This document shows, one piece after another, positions 1 to 12,030 of a stretch of DNA of 64,000 bases; the stretch's first letter is position 1; every line of letters starts with the position of its first letter. The stretch comes from Cryptomeria japonica. Taxonomy: Eukaryota; Streptophyta; Pinopsida; Cupressales; Cupressaceae. The stretch spans positions 542,270,335-542,334,334 of the forward strand of contig NC_081412.1 in the NCBI RefSeq assembly GCF_030272615.1, written 5' to 3'. The notes under the pieces were generated by a model, which saw only the letters and a program-made list of their open reading frames with translations, did no database searches and was not told the origin of the DNA. Position numbers and translations under genes: made by a program.

Positions 1-901
1 TGGTATATACAGGAATGGCTTGACACCAGCTTGGAGATTCAGCAGAGATCATCAAAGAAGCAAATGGAGGACAATCGGTCTATGAGTTGGAAGAGGTTAA
101 CTCTTAATCGGTATCGGTGTTCCAACTAGTTTCACTAATTGTGTGATGAGTTATCACTGATCATGATGAGTTATCCCTAACCGACAGATTTGGCGACAAT
201 ATTTGATGAGTTATGTTAGATTGTCCAGATACACTGCACCTAGGAAATTATGATATGATTCCTAAGCCGACATGAAATCTAATGTCTATATAATGACATT
301 ATGATGAACTATATTTTTCATGATGTTAGATAGAAGTGTTAAGTTGTTGAAGGCATCACAGAGTATGTCGATGATGCAGTTTTGAGTGAGAAGAAGAGGA
401 TCTATTCAAGCAAGTTGTGGTACGTGTAGATCACACCACCTATTGTTTTCTAATCACTACAATAGTCAAATCCCCTAACCAGGTAAGATCTAACAAGCTT
501 CATTGTACAAATCCTCTAACAAGGTGATCCATTAATTTGGGTTTAAAATCCTCTACCGAGGTTACTCCTAACAGGGTATAGCTTCTAACAGAGCTTTGGG
601 ATCTTTAACAGGATTCGCTCCTAGCATAGCACTTTTGTAGACCTTAATCAGTTTGTTACCTATTACTGCAGATAGTTAACTTGTTATTCCCATCTCAGAG
701 TGGTTTTTCCCAATTGGGTTTTCCACATATACACACGTGTTATGGTGGATGTTTTACTTGTTGTGGATGCTTTAATATCATTTTGGATTGCATGCATAGT
801 ATTTAGTAAACTGAATATCTTTTTCGGTTTGTGTTTCAAGTGGTATTGTTTTTGTTGTCACTAATTCACCCCCCCCTTCTCAGTTCTTTATAATTCTATC
901 A
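1..901 (+). repeat. Left (5') LTR, partial
   Basis: It matches about 6448-7366 and ends in ...TATCA just before the PBS. Recurrent phrases of the type 'cctctaacaaggtg / ctaaccgggta' form a diffuse internal repetition shared with the solo LTR at 37548-39064. The 5' end and the target duplication lie outside the window. Confidence 0.88.
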
Positions 902-903
902 AT

Positions 904-915
904 TGGTATCAGAGC
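904..915 (+). other. Primer-binding site, initiator tRNA-Met type
   Basis: TGGTATCAGAGC lies two bases after the LTR end. This is the standard plant PBS complementary to initiator tRNA-Met, which is most common in Ty1/Copia elements and many non-autonomous derivatives. Confidence 0.9.
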
Positions 916-939
916 CAAACTTCCTTAAGGCTTAATCGC

Positions 940-2250
940 TTGGAAGGAAACCCTAAAGCCAACATGAGGGATATGAGTTATTTAGAGATGGATAGAGTGC
1001 TTGATGCTACCAAGGAAGAGTTGCAAACCCTAACGGTCAGATTTAAAGCTTCACAAGTCAAAAGGAGAGAGCTAACTGAACAACTATTGGAGATATCTAA
1101 TAATAGTTCTTCAGATGAGGCTAACATTGATGCATTAGCTGAACAAGTTGAAAAACTGAGTGGTGAAAAGCTAAATCTGAGAAGAGATTTAGAAGCCCTA
1201 ACCATCCGCATGAGCCAAGAGCTTGAAGCAAGAAGGGCAATTGAAGACCTATTCAAAGAAAGAGATCATGAGACTGCTAAAATCAAACAAGAGAATGCAA
1301 CTTTGCATGAGCATTGGCATAAAGAGAAGGAGGCCTTGCAGATAGATCTTGAAATGGAAACATCTCTAAGAGAGACTCTGACAAAACACAATGAAGATCT
1401 TACGAGAGAGCTCATTGAGTCTAATGGAAAGCTGGAAAAGTTCAATAAGAGTTCTTCTATGTTGGATGAGCAAATCCAATCTCAAAGGATGAAAGGTGAC
1501 ACATTTGGCCTAGGTTTCAATACATCTAAGAAAGGAGAATCTTTCAGTACAAAGAACAACATTCACAAAGGTAAAATTTCTCCTAAGGCTAACAAGCCTA
1601 TCGATAAGAAAGCATTTAAACCTATTTGCTTTGTCTATTATAAACCTGGACATATTGCAAATGTGTGTAGAAGAAGACCTAATGAGAATACAGGCTATAA
1701 TGCAAATGCTAGGTATGTATCTAGGAGATTCGAAGGTCATTATTTTACATGCAACATGTATGGACATAGATCAGTTGAATGCAGATATGAAGCAAACAAT
1801 TCAGCACCTCACATGAATCCAAGACCTAAGGGTGACTGGAGGAGAACCTATGACAACCGGGGAAACATGAACTAGAAAAAACCCTATGTCAACTAGTTTA
1901 GTCCATTTGAAATGGAAAAGGTAACTAATGTTATTTGCACCATTTATAGCAATTATGGTCATGTGGCTATGAAGTGCAGAAGGAGAATTGGAAGAGGTAA
2001 TGCAGGACCTTGGAGATCATCTGGAATGGCTTGCTATCATTATCACAAACTGGGACACATGGAAAAGTTCTGTAGAACCAGGAATAACAAACTGGTTAAC
2101 CACTCTAAAGATCATAAAGGTAAGAAGAAGTTCAATATTGAGGAAACCAGAGAGGAGATGAACAAAATCTGGAAAAAGAAGAGTGAGGACAAGCCTGCAG
2201 AAGAATATAATCCTTCACCTAGTGTGGATAATCCTGCACTAGAGAACTAA
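940..2250 (+). pseudogene. Gag-like region: coiled coil followed by zinc-knuckle-like motifs
   Basis: The first ~190 residues are rich in Glu, Lys and Leu with heptad-like spacing, suggesting a long coiled coil. A basic stretch follows (GKISPKANKPIDKKAFK). Then come about four short motifs resembling CCHC zinc knuckles (for example HYFTCNMYGHRSVEC and CYHYHKLGHMEKFC). This order suggests a nucleocapsid-type Gag that would assemble particles and bind RNA. The usual Copia Gag fold is not evident before the coiled coil, and no protease follows. The region begins 25 bases after the PBS, where a Gag start is expected. It is a broken fossil. Calling it Gag rests mainly on the repeated knuckle pattern and its position. 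Confidence 0.65.
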
Positions 2251-2766
2251 GTCTTTCAAACAGGCCTAAGGGGAGCATAGCGGTAAATCTACTTCCAGAC
2301 CCCTTGAAGAATGAGTGGTAAGAGAGTTTTCATTTTGAGTTGTTTTGTGACAATTCTTGATATCATAGTCTATCGGTTTTTCCAAAGATTGTCAAATAGT
2401 TATATACCTGTCAGTATTGGAAGTATTGTTAAGCAGTATATTAGGGTTTATTACCCTATCAGTTGAGCAATTGATGCAGTGGGTAAATTTTATAAAAAAG
2501 AGTTTTACTATATTATTTTTACCACCTATGCTTGTGTTTTCTACTCGGATGCTTCCATTCCGTTACACCAACCACCATAATTGCATTCGAAAGAGAGTTC
2601 TTGAGCACCTACAAAGAAAAAAAGAGAATTGCTAGCTGATTGTAGACAGATTTGTGTTGTGGATTGAAAGATTGAATTGGATTCGAAGATTAGTGAAGGC
2701 GAAATGGGTGTACATTCAAGAGATCAACCAGAAACCTTGCCAACATGGAGGAATTAAGCTATTCTT

Positions 2767-5700
2767 TTGATAATCTCTCTCAAATCGAGTTTATCCAGAA
2801 TGGCATTGTCATCTAAGCAATTAGAGAGACTTATGATCACTGTTGAACTTATAGAGCCTATGGAAACAGACAAAATACTGTCATATAATTCTTTGTCTCA
2901 AGTTCCTGATGGTATTATGATAAAAGGTGATTTATCTAGTTACATTGACTATAAAATTGAGGATTTAGGATAATTATCAATTTACTCAACTGAAATCCTT
3001 GTGTGATAAAAGCGAAAAAATCAAACCCGAGTACATTAGGGTTTATGAAAAGGGTTTTCACAATGTGGTGTATTTTCTTGAATATTTTGAAGAAGAACAT
3101 TTTTGGATAATTCTTAGTTGTGTGCATGGTGAAAATATGTATCTTGAAAGGTCGTACACAATCACAAAGGAAGTAATCCATGCAGTGACTGGTTTTTGGC
3201 AAACTAGTGAAGTTCCAAAGTTGAGGAAAATTTCAAAAGAAACTGTGGTAACACTAACTCAAACTACCTCTAATGGTCATGCATTTTCAGTTAACAACAT
3301 TAAGGACCCAGCAATTAGACTTTCTACTATGGTCATTGGGTACAGGATATTTTATTCCAGCAGAATGAACAGTGTGCCATATGCAGTTGTGCATGCAGCT
3401 TATAGAATGATTGCTGAGAATCTAGATTATGACTTATGCGAGGCTATAAGGAGTCATTTGATGTTGAACCTACAATCAATTAAGAAAGACAACAGACAAA
3501 AGTTCAAATTTGGTCAATTATTGATTGGTCTATTCTTTTATTTTCATAATTTCCTACCGGGAAATGGTGGCATTCAATGGTCAAAGGACCTACTGGTAAC
3601 TGCTCAAATCAAGAACAACATTAAAGTTGTAAAGAACGCATTCTCTGCTACAATGAATAGATATTTTAATGAATTCCAAAAGAAGATGAGCATGAGGGTG
3701 AGGCTACCTAAAGATGTGGTGAAACACTTTGCAAAAGACATATGTTTCATAGTCACCATAGACTTTTGTCTTATGGGGCTGTAGAACCAAGGGAGGAGGA
3801 AATGGATGAAATGAGTTATGAAGTCAATTATGACTTATTAATCGGATATGCCAACAACCTTTTGGCATCTCCAAAGGATAAGAAGAAGAAAATAATAGGA
3901 ACATACGAGGAAAGAAATGCACCTGTTGAACCCAGTTCTGCCAAAGAGAAGAAGAAGAAGAAGAAGAAGAATAAAATTGAGCAAGGACCTCCAGTGACCA
4001 CCGATACAAGGGTGAAAAGAAGTGTTCAAGTCAAAAAGGAACCTACACCCAAAGTATATGCTAAGAAGCAGACTGCAACGAAGAAGAGAGGTGGGAAAAT
4101 TATTCTTCAAGCAGATTTTGAGGATACCGACGTTGAAGAGGAACCAAAGAAAATGAAAGGAACTGGTAAGAGAGCCAAACTAGTAGGAGACACCTTATAG
4201 CAGGGTATTCCTATTAATACCTTATCTTACAAACCTATGACTGATTTTGAGATAACTATAAAAACATTAGGGAGGAATAAGTTTGATAATGTGAAAGAAT
4301 GTTTTGATTCATTTGATGATGATCAGAAGCAAGAAATTGTTCAAAAGGTAATCAACTACTTATGTCAATACAATCAATTAGCTCGGGATCTTAAAAATGA
4401 TATTTTTTATTCTTTGTATTCTATTCTTGCAAATAAGTGGAAAGTGGTTGTTGAACAGGATCAAGAAATAATTCATAGTATTTTCATTCAATATTTTTTT
4501 GAATTGTCTAGAGATGAATTATTATCATTGCTTGATTAATTCAAAGTATAGTTTCATTCTAAGGCTAGAAGATTGATGTTAATGAATGGAAAGGTGCAAT
4601 CTATTGAAGTTGAAACTCATTATATAGCTAGAAATATTCAAAGGATGCATGAGTAGATGAAGTCTCATAAAACTGATCAAACAGAGACTGGAGCACAACC
4701 GGAGTTAGATGAAGAAGAAATTATTGCACCAGATATTGTCTATCCTATTAAGCATAAGGATGACTCTACTTCTCTATTAGTTGTCTTTGTATATGATATT
4801 TGGGACACCATTGATTTATCTAGTAATATCATTGAACCAGTTATACAACCATTATAGCGACCGGTCATTACTGTTACATAGGAAGCAATTGAAGCACTGG
4901 TAATTCAACCTAGTGTGGATATTCAACCTCCACCAAAAAAAGATCACCAAGTGGAAAATAAATTGTCACTAGTTACAATGGTTACATAGGAGAAACAAAC
5001 CAAGGAAGAAAAAAGAGAAAGAGAAATCTGAGAAAGAGGTTGAAGTGAAGAAACCTAAATAGAAAAAGGAGGAAGAGAAAGAGAAAACAGAGGAGAAGAT
5101 AGTAGATGAAAAGGAAAAATCAATTGTTAAGCAGCAAATTGATGATGAGGATGAATCAATAGGCATCAAAGGGCCTATAGATATAGATAATATGAGTGCA
5201 TCTGGACTCATGGAGATTGCTATAGTGATGCAATCTAGAGCTCGGAAGAAAATATTAAAAGAGGAGAGGAAGGAAGCAGAAGCTATTCAAATTGTCATTG
5301 AGATTCTTTCAAGTCATCTACCAGAGACAGACATTGGAAATTTGTCAACTCCTATCAGCAAGCTTGGCCAGTTGGTTGCTGATGCATTTGACCAATTGAA
5401 GTCCATTGAAGAAGTTGCTCAGACTTTAGCTGAGAAGAATTACAGAAAGAAGAGAGGAGAGAAAATAATGAAAGATATTGATACAGGGAAGATTGCTTTA
5501 TCCCTAAATAAAGATCTTTTGATGACTGCTATTGAAATAGGAGGAACAATACTAGCTTATACATCTAACATTTCATTTTTATACACTAATTGAATTAAGA
5601 GGCGAGAAGAGACAGAATAGGAACTAGAAAGGATATGTATTGCCTGCATACCTTTACAAGATTCAACCTTAGCATTTGGCAAATTAGTTGATGATTTGCA

Positions 5701-5994
5701 AAATCGGTTAGAAGTTTATGATTATAAATAGGTAAGAGACTTTAATCCTTGAAAGAGATAAAGAACCAGTTGAGACCCAAAGTGGACATCTTACAATGGG
5801 CATACAGGGATGCGGAAGCAGTTTTGGCGACTCCAGAAATGAGCATAGTGGATGCGATGGAAGAATTCACTGCACAGGTTATGACAACCATTGAGATCAC
5901 TAAAACCTTATTGGAAACATGGGAAAATGATTTTTCTCAGATGAAGATCACTTTCAATGATATTTTCTTGAAAATTGCGGTGAAAACTCCTTGA
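2767..5994 (+). pseudogene. Second coding region of the non-autonomous element, function unknown
   Basis: The best-preserved segment lies around 2999-3784. It has a mixed alpha/beta look with phrases such as ITKEVIHAVTGFWQ and YAVVHAAYRMIAE. It weakly recalls the 'putative plant transposon protein' domain found in plant LTR elements, but I cannot confirm this by eye. A strongly basic, Lys-rich segment follows (about 3900-4190), then acidic and helical segments to about 5994. No pol motif is visible. The whole region is broken in many places. It occupies the position where pol would lie in an autonomous element. Confidence 0.45.
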
Positions 5995-6223
5995 TAAAGA
6001 CTCTTACATTTTTGTATATGTAATTTTTTGATGCAAACTTTGCTATAATATATATGTATTTTACTTTTTAATTTGACATTGTTGTCAAAGGGGGAGTAGA
6101 AATATGTATGTTTTGTAAAATTTTGTATGTATTGTTAAGCGGGAGTAGAAATATGTTTGTACATTTTTTTGTAACCACACTTAGTTGTAAAGTTGTAAAA
6201 TTTTATAAGTGTTGTCATCAATA

Positions 6224-6237
6224 CCAAAGGGGGAGAT
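6224..6237 (+). other. Polypurine tract
   Basis: A purine run (accaaagggggagatt) sits immediately before the TGTTGG start of the right LTR. This is the expected site for plus-strand priming. Confidence 0.8.
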
Positions 6238-7366
6238 TGTTGGCTTGATAATGATTGTAATGGGTGACTTCATGTGTTGTCATTTATGGCACATGTATAC
6301 ACACACATATGTTCACATTGTCATAGTCATCTTAGCTAAGACAAACTAGTATTACTCCTAAGTCTTTGTATTGAAAAAATGGTATTATATGTATAGTTAG
6401 ATTCAAATGGTTTAGAGGGTGTCTAACCGATATATGTAGACAACTAGTATATACAAGAATGTCTTGAGATCAACATGGAGATTCAGCGGAGATCATCAAA
6501 GAAGCAAATGGAGGAAAATCGGTTTATGAGTTGGAAGAGGTTAACTCTTAACCGATATCGGTGTTCCAACCATTTTTACTGATTGTGTGATGATTTATCA
6601 CCGATCGTGATGAGTTATCCCTAACCAACAAATTTGGTAGCAATCTGTGATGAGTTATGTTAGATTGTCTAGATACACTACGCTTAGGAAATTGTGATAT
6701 GATTCCTGAGTCGACATGAAATCTAATGTCTATATAATGATATTATGATGAACTATATTTTTCATGATGTGGGATAGAAGTGTTAAGTTGTTGAAGGCGT
6801 TGCAGAGTATGTCAGTGATGCAGTTTTGAGTGAGTAGAAGAGGATCTATTCAAGCAAGTTGTGCTACTTCTAGATCACACCACCTATTGTTTTCTAATCA
6901 CTATAACAGTCAAATCTCCTAACCGGGTAAGCTCTAACAATCTTCATTGTACAAATCCTATAACAAGATGGTCCATTAATTTGGGTTTAAAATCCTCTAC
7001 CGAGGTTACTCCTAATAGAGTACTACCTTTAACAGGGTATAGCTTCTAACAGAGCTTTGGGATCTTTAACAGGATTCACTCCTAGTAGAGCACTTTTGTA
7101 GACCTTAACCGGTCAGTTACCTATTACTGCAAATAGTTAACTTGTGAGTCCAATCTCACCATGGTTTTTCCCAGTTGGGTTTTCCACGTATAAACACTTG
7201 TGTTATGGTGGATGTTTTACTTGTTGTGGATGCTTTAATATGATTTTGGATTGCATGCATAGTATTTAGTAAACTGATTAAGTATCTTTTCTGGTCTGTG
7301 TTTCAAGTGGTACTATTTTTGTTGCCACTGATTCACCCACCCTCTCAGTGCTTTATAATTTTATCA
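6238..7366 (+). repeat. Right (3') LTR, 1129 bp
   Basis: It starts TGTTGG and ends TATCA. The end matches the left LTR end at 901, and the last 900 bp align with bases 1-901. Pyrimidine-rich DNA unlike the LTR begins at 7367. Confidence 0.88.
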
Positions 7367-7736
7367 TAGTCCACCTTCATCCACCTCATCCTACATTGAT
7401 CCACCACCATCCACTTCATCCTACCGCAATCCTCCACCATCGACTTCATCCTACCTAAGTCCACCTTTGTCCACCCCATCTTATCTCAATCCACCAACTT
7501 CACTTCCAACTCCCACACCTATCATTCTTATCCCACCTACTACCAGCATCGAAAACCTCCCATCCATTGAGACTGTCCAACCACAATCCCTATCACCTAC
7601 TCCTACAATCATCTAAACTAAATCCAATGACCCTCCCATATTTCCATCCACGTCATCTACCCTAGTTGATGAACCTCTCACCCTTCCATCTACTCTATCT
7701 ATCCTAGCTAAATAACTTCTCGTCCTTCCATCTACC

Positions 7737-8726
7737 ATGTTTATCCTAATTGAAAAACCTCTCGTCCTCCCATCCAATCCATCCACCCAATTCATTGAAC
7801 CTTCCATCATTCCAACCATTCCATCTGAAGGGTCTGCCCACTCACTCCTCATCACACCATCCACACCTATCCCCTCATGCCAATATCTTGTTCCAGAGCA
7901 TGTTGAAATAATTATTAATCCAAATCAAGATCCTACCAGTCCATCTACTCCATCTCAAGATCCCTTATCATTCCTTCATCCAAATAAAGATGCTACCAAT
8001 CCATCTACTCCATCTGAAGAGCCCTTATTATCCCTTCATCCAATTCAAGATCCTCCTATCCCATATACTCCACCTCTTGATCCTCCATTTCCTCCTATCC
8101 AAATCATCCCACCACCATCACTCTATCCCCTTGGTTTTCTTACATTCATTCATGGCAGTTCACTCATAGCAGAAGAACATCTCATATACACCACCCATTC
8201 TCCTCCATTTGATAAAGGAATCGCATCTTGTTACCCAAAGAACAAGTATCCCATTGTGGATAAAATTCTCAAAAAAATGAACTATGAAGGTAAAGGCTTA
8301 GTCCTACATGAGCCAGGTACTTTGGAGCCCATCTATGTCAAAGCACATCTAGTATCTCATGGTCTCAGTTATATATCTCAAGGAACTGCATTCAAAAAAA
8401 TTGGTACAACTAATGCAAAATCCAAGTATGCTTCCAAACACACCATCACATATTCCCATCATTCCTCCAAATCATTTTTTTCCATCCCCCCTCCTCCATC
8501 ATATGAAACCAAATCAACCATCCATATCCCTCCTTCATCCTTTAAATCCATTTTGGGTTCCTACATCCCAAAATCCACCTTCATATATCCCCCACATGTT
8601 AAATCCATTTTGGGCCCTTATATCCCAAAATCTCATCCTCCATCTTTTCCTGCTTGTCCCTCCATACACAGATCCTATATCCTCATAAACCATCATAAAC
8701 ATTCTTCTCCTTTCATTCCTAATTAG
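7737..8726 (+). pseudogene. Pro/Ser/Thr-rich reading frame with a G-patch-like segment
   Basis: The frame encodes 329 residues. The first ~140 are Pro/Ser/Thr-rich low-complexity sequence with repeated units of the type NPSTPSEEPLLSLHP. Around residues 165-205 is a less repetitive segment with YPIVDKILKKMNYEGKGLVL, which resembles the G-patch-like stretch found near the start of pol in some plant Tat elements (compare 19490-19570 in this window). The C-terminal third repeats SILG(P/S)YIPK. Pyrimidine bias keeps long frames open by chance, so the length alone is not evidence of function. It is best read as a fossil coding patch of the surrounding Gypsy-type element. Confidence 0.4.
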
Positions 8727-9140
8727 GATCAACAAAAGCCCATATCCCCACATTCCATCCAACATCCTACCACCATCACTTCAGCCCTATTTCCTCGATC
8801 TCCTACACCTTCGCACACTCCTTCCAATACTACTAGTAGCAATTTGGATTCCAAATCACAAATGCATAAATTTAAACATCCATAATAATATAATATGGCC
8901 ATTTCCACTTTAAAAGACATGCTCCAACAAAGAAAAAATTGATACAAAAATGCAATGAATCCCAAAGGCCGCAAAGGCCCACTAAAGAAAAAACAAGAAA
9001 AATGTGGATCCCAAAGAAAAAAAAAGTAATGCATCCAAAAGAAAAATATCCAAGGGCATTCAAAGTTTCTAGTCCACAAACTAAGCATCCCTTCCTTCCA
9101 TCTCCTAAATCTATTTTGGGTCCCTATGTCCCAAAGCTAC
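8545..9140 (+). repeat. Dispersed repeats of a phrase encoding SILGPYIPK
   Basis: Copies of a phrase like 'aaatccattttgggcccttatatcccaaa' occur near 8545, 8608 and 9108. The first two are about 63 bp apart. Confidence 0.6.
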
Positions 9141-9479
9141 CTATTATAATTCCTCCATCATATATGTGTGCTACATCCATCTCCACTTCACTCATCCCAC
9201 ATCCCCCACAACATGTGCCAATGTTGGTCCTGAAAACATCGCCCCATCATACACACTTTCCACTACCATATCCCCTACACCACATACATTCCCCATCAAA
9301 CCCATCTAATCCAAGCCTTTGCATAATTCACTCTTTCCTAGTAAAGTTGTACCAACATTTAGTGATCACTCCAAATGGGCTCCTAATACCTTGATATGGA
9401 AATTGATGCTTGAGTCCTCCATCCCTGTATCCTAAATACATTTATCCTCATCCATATCTATCCATAAATTTCCTCCTGA

Positions 9480-9570
9480 AAAATTCCAAAACAAAAAAAA
9501 AAATTGAAAAAGAAAAGAAAAAATTAAAAAATTTTAAAAAAAAGAAACAAAAAAAAAGTAACGAGAAAAA
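9480..9570. repeat. A-rich low-complexity tract
   Basis: About 90 bp is almost only A with scattered G, T and C. It interrupts the pyrimidine-rich DNA on either side. Confidence 0.8.
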
Positions 9571-10020
9571 TTTGTCCAATGGTGAAAACTTGGCAAACAA
9601 GTGCCTTGGACAATTACCTTGATGAAAACCTAGAAAAAAGGTGTCATGTGTAATTTCCCTCATCCTTTTACTCTCCACACTTGAGGGCAAGTTCTTCTAG
9701 CCATCCATCCATCACCTCCTCCATCTCATCTGCCTACCATACCCATCATATCCTATCCAGTTAACTTCCTCCATCCTCTCTTGGATCTTGATAAAAAGAA
9801 AAGGCCACCATGTATACATGCTTTGGACACCTCTTGGCCTCCATTCTCCCATCACATTGTTCCTTCATTCACCTTCCTATCCACTCATCCATCCTCTTCC
9901 ATGTCATCCTTTCGCATACCTTCATAGTCCTTATCAACCCATCACCCTATCTTTCATCCACTTCCCTCAACTTCCTATTCTCTTGTCAGGCATCATATCC
10001 ATCCATCTACCAAAAATTTA

Positions 10021-10235
10021 TCTCCCAATTCCTCCATCTCTTCATTCATAACGTGATCCATCCACCAAACCTTTATCTCCCAATTACTCCATATCTTCAT
10101 CCATAACGTGATCCATCCACCAAACTTTATCTCCCAATTCCTCCATTTCTTCATCCATAACTTGATCCATCAACTAGCCCTTATCTCCCAATTGCTCCAT
10201 CCCTTCATCCATAACCAGTTCCTCTCCCAAACCTC
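10021..10235 (+). repeat. Tandem repeat, about 54-55 bp, four copies
   Basis: Units start with TCTCCCAATT at 10021, 10076, 10130 and 10184 and continue with a phrase like 'cttcatccataacgtgatccatcca'. Divergence between units is modest. The array is pyrimidine-rich and shows no independent coding signal. Confidence 0.85.
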
Positions 10236-10609
10236 ATCTACTTTTGTCCCTCCCTCCTTCATCCTTTCATCTCCCCACGACATCCACAATGCTTCCATCA
10301 TTGAATCCTTTTCATCATATCCTCCATACTTTCCTCCCTCCTCTCATATCATTCCATCGCATCTTGCATCCCTTGATATTGGTATCTAGCTATAGGATAC
10401 CCCCATGCAATCCAATGCCATTTATCTTATCAATCCATTTGTTCCTTGCAATCCACCATTGCATACAAATCCTATTCATCTTCTTCAGCTATCCAAGGTC
10501 AAACATCCAATCAAATCATCTAATCATATCCTTGGTCTTGTTCCCAACCTTGTTACAAGCTTTGATCACAATCCAATCATCATCATCGGGATACATCCTT
10601 CCCAATCCT

Positions 10610-11290
10610 TGTGTTGTTTTAGGATATATCATTCCCACATCAATAACACTTTATCTACCATCAATACAATCCTGGCGTTGTTTTGGGATATATCGTTCTC
10701 ACATCAGCAACACCCAATCAAATCATCCAATCATATCCTTGGTCTTCTTCTCATCTTTGTTGCAATCCTTGATCACAATCCAATCATCATCACTGGGATG
10801 AATCCTTACCAATCCTTGTTTTGTTTCAAGATATATTATCCCCATATCAACAACACTCCATCCACCATCAATCCAACCTGGTGTTGTTTTGAGATATATC
10901 TTTCACATATCAACAACACTCCATCCACCATCAATCAAACCTGGTGTTGTTTCAAGATATATCGCTCTCACATCAACAAAACCCCATCAATCATCAATCT
11001 ATCATGGCTTTTCATCTTGACTAGGGCAACATTGTGCCCATCCCTGGGTCTTCCTCCATCATCCATAGCTCTTGTACATCGTGTATATAGGTGTGGATGT
11101 ACATATTGTGTTTGTTAGTCCTATCCTTCAATATCATATCCTATCAGTTGGTTCTTCAACAATCAACTTTGAGTATCTTTGTCATCATGATCATATTAGG
11201 TTCCTTTTGTCGCTCCATCTCTCATCAATCTTTTATCTTGGTGTTGTTTCGAGATATATCACTCTCACATCAACAACAGCCATCATCAGT
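10610..11290 (+). repeat. Tandem/interspersed repeat, about 63 bp
   Basis: A unit built around 'ttgtttcaagatatat...cacatcaacaacac' recurs near 10613, 10677, 10821, 10884, 10947 and 11244. The best-spaced copies are 63 bp apart. A longer segment containing 'gatcacaatccaatcatcatc' is also repeated about 220 bp apart (near 10565 and 10778), so the array has a higher-order structure. Confidence 0.8.
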
Positions 11291-11299
11291 CTGTGCAGG

Positions 11300-12017
11300 A
11301 TGCATCCTTCCTCAAGTCAGACACCATCAATCCTCATCCAATCAATCAGAGACACCTGTGTTGGCTTTGATTCTTTTTTATTTGTTTATCTTTTTAAGCT
11401 CCTCAGATCTTATTTCCTCTTGGTCGTCATGATATTTTTTATCATGGTGGGCTGGGAATAACAAGGCTCGAGATGTGATCTTGTTGCTTTTGGTTTTTGC
11501 TTGGTGTGTCTTTTGGATGTCTTCCTTGTTGTACCCACATGAGGTCTTGGCTATCTCATGTTACACTGGGACATGTCTTCTACTTGTGGTTGTTTTAGCA
11601 TCGTTTCCTCCAGGGTCTCTGTAACTCTGTGTGGTGCTAGGTTAACCTTTTGTGTCGGTTTATTTGAGTCAGTCCATGCATTGTTTGTGAAAAACACCTT
11701 TGGTTTTCTATACCTTGGTGTGCCACATATGGTGCTAAAGAAAAATAAGTGCTCACTAAAATAACAATCAATATTAAAGATACTCATGCTCCATGATTCA
11801 TTCACATTTGCATATGCATTGCATTCACATGTTTCTTTTCCTTTCGTGATTTCACTTGGGAATGTGCATATGCATCTCCTATTATTGAGCGTCATTCTCA
11901 CCTACTAAACCTATTTCTTGTCCTTCTTTCGTCCACTTTAGGTTCTTCCTGTGTCTTGTTCTTCGAGTCAATGGTGTCTTATTGTCTTTGCATCGATGTT
12001 ATTTTAGCGTCATCGCA
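11300..12017. other. Untranslated 3' region of the Gypsy-type element
   Basis: Ordinary-composition DNA lies between the satellite-like array and the PPT. I see no convincing coding region, and the short reading frames here show no recognisable motif. Confidence 0.5.
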
Positions 12018-12030
12018 AAGAGGGGCAAAA
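12018..12030 (+). other. Polypurine tract
   Basis: The purine run 'aagaggggcaaaa' directly precedes the TGTAGACACC start of the LTR. Confidence 0.7.

Larger units (their letters stand above)
1..7366 (+). mobile_element. Non-autonomous LTR retrotransposon with Gag-like and accessory coding regions, cut by the left window edge
   Basis: Bases 1-901 match the final ~0.9 kb of a 1129-bp LTR at 6238-7366; the left LTR begins outside the window. An initiator-Met-type PBS (904-915) follows the left LTR and a purine-rich tract (about 6224-6237) precedes the right one, so the element reads on the plus strand. The interior holds a Gag-like region (940-2250) and a second coding region (2767-5994). No protease, reverse transcriptase or integrase motif was seen, so it must have depended on another element. 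Both coding regions are broken in several places. A hand comparison of about 180 bp of LTR shows roughly 9% difference, so it is clearly older than the Copia element at 50675. It is inserted in a pyrimidine-rich Gypsy remnant. The same broad LTR family seems to have left a solo LTR at 37548-39064. Confidence 0.85.

Noticed and set aside
904-915. tRNA-like words at PBS sites (also 14910, 17534, 37385, 51415)
   Set aside because: They are short complements of tRNA 3' ends next to LTRs, not tRNA genes.
10021-10235. Regularly spaced repeats that could be mistaken for a CRISPR array
   Set aside because: The repeats are contiguous tandem units of a plant element; there are no unique spacers of fixed length and no cas genes.
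10244-11461. Several long overlapping frames (129-237 codons) in pyrimidine-rich DNA
   Set aside because: Frames stay open because of base composition and tandem repeats with few stop codons. Products are His/Pro/Ile/Ser-rich with no motif.
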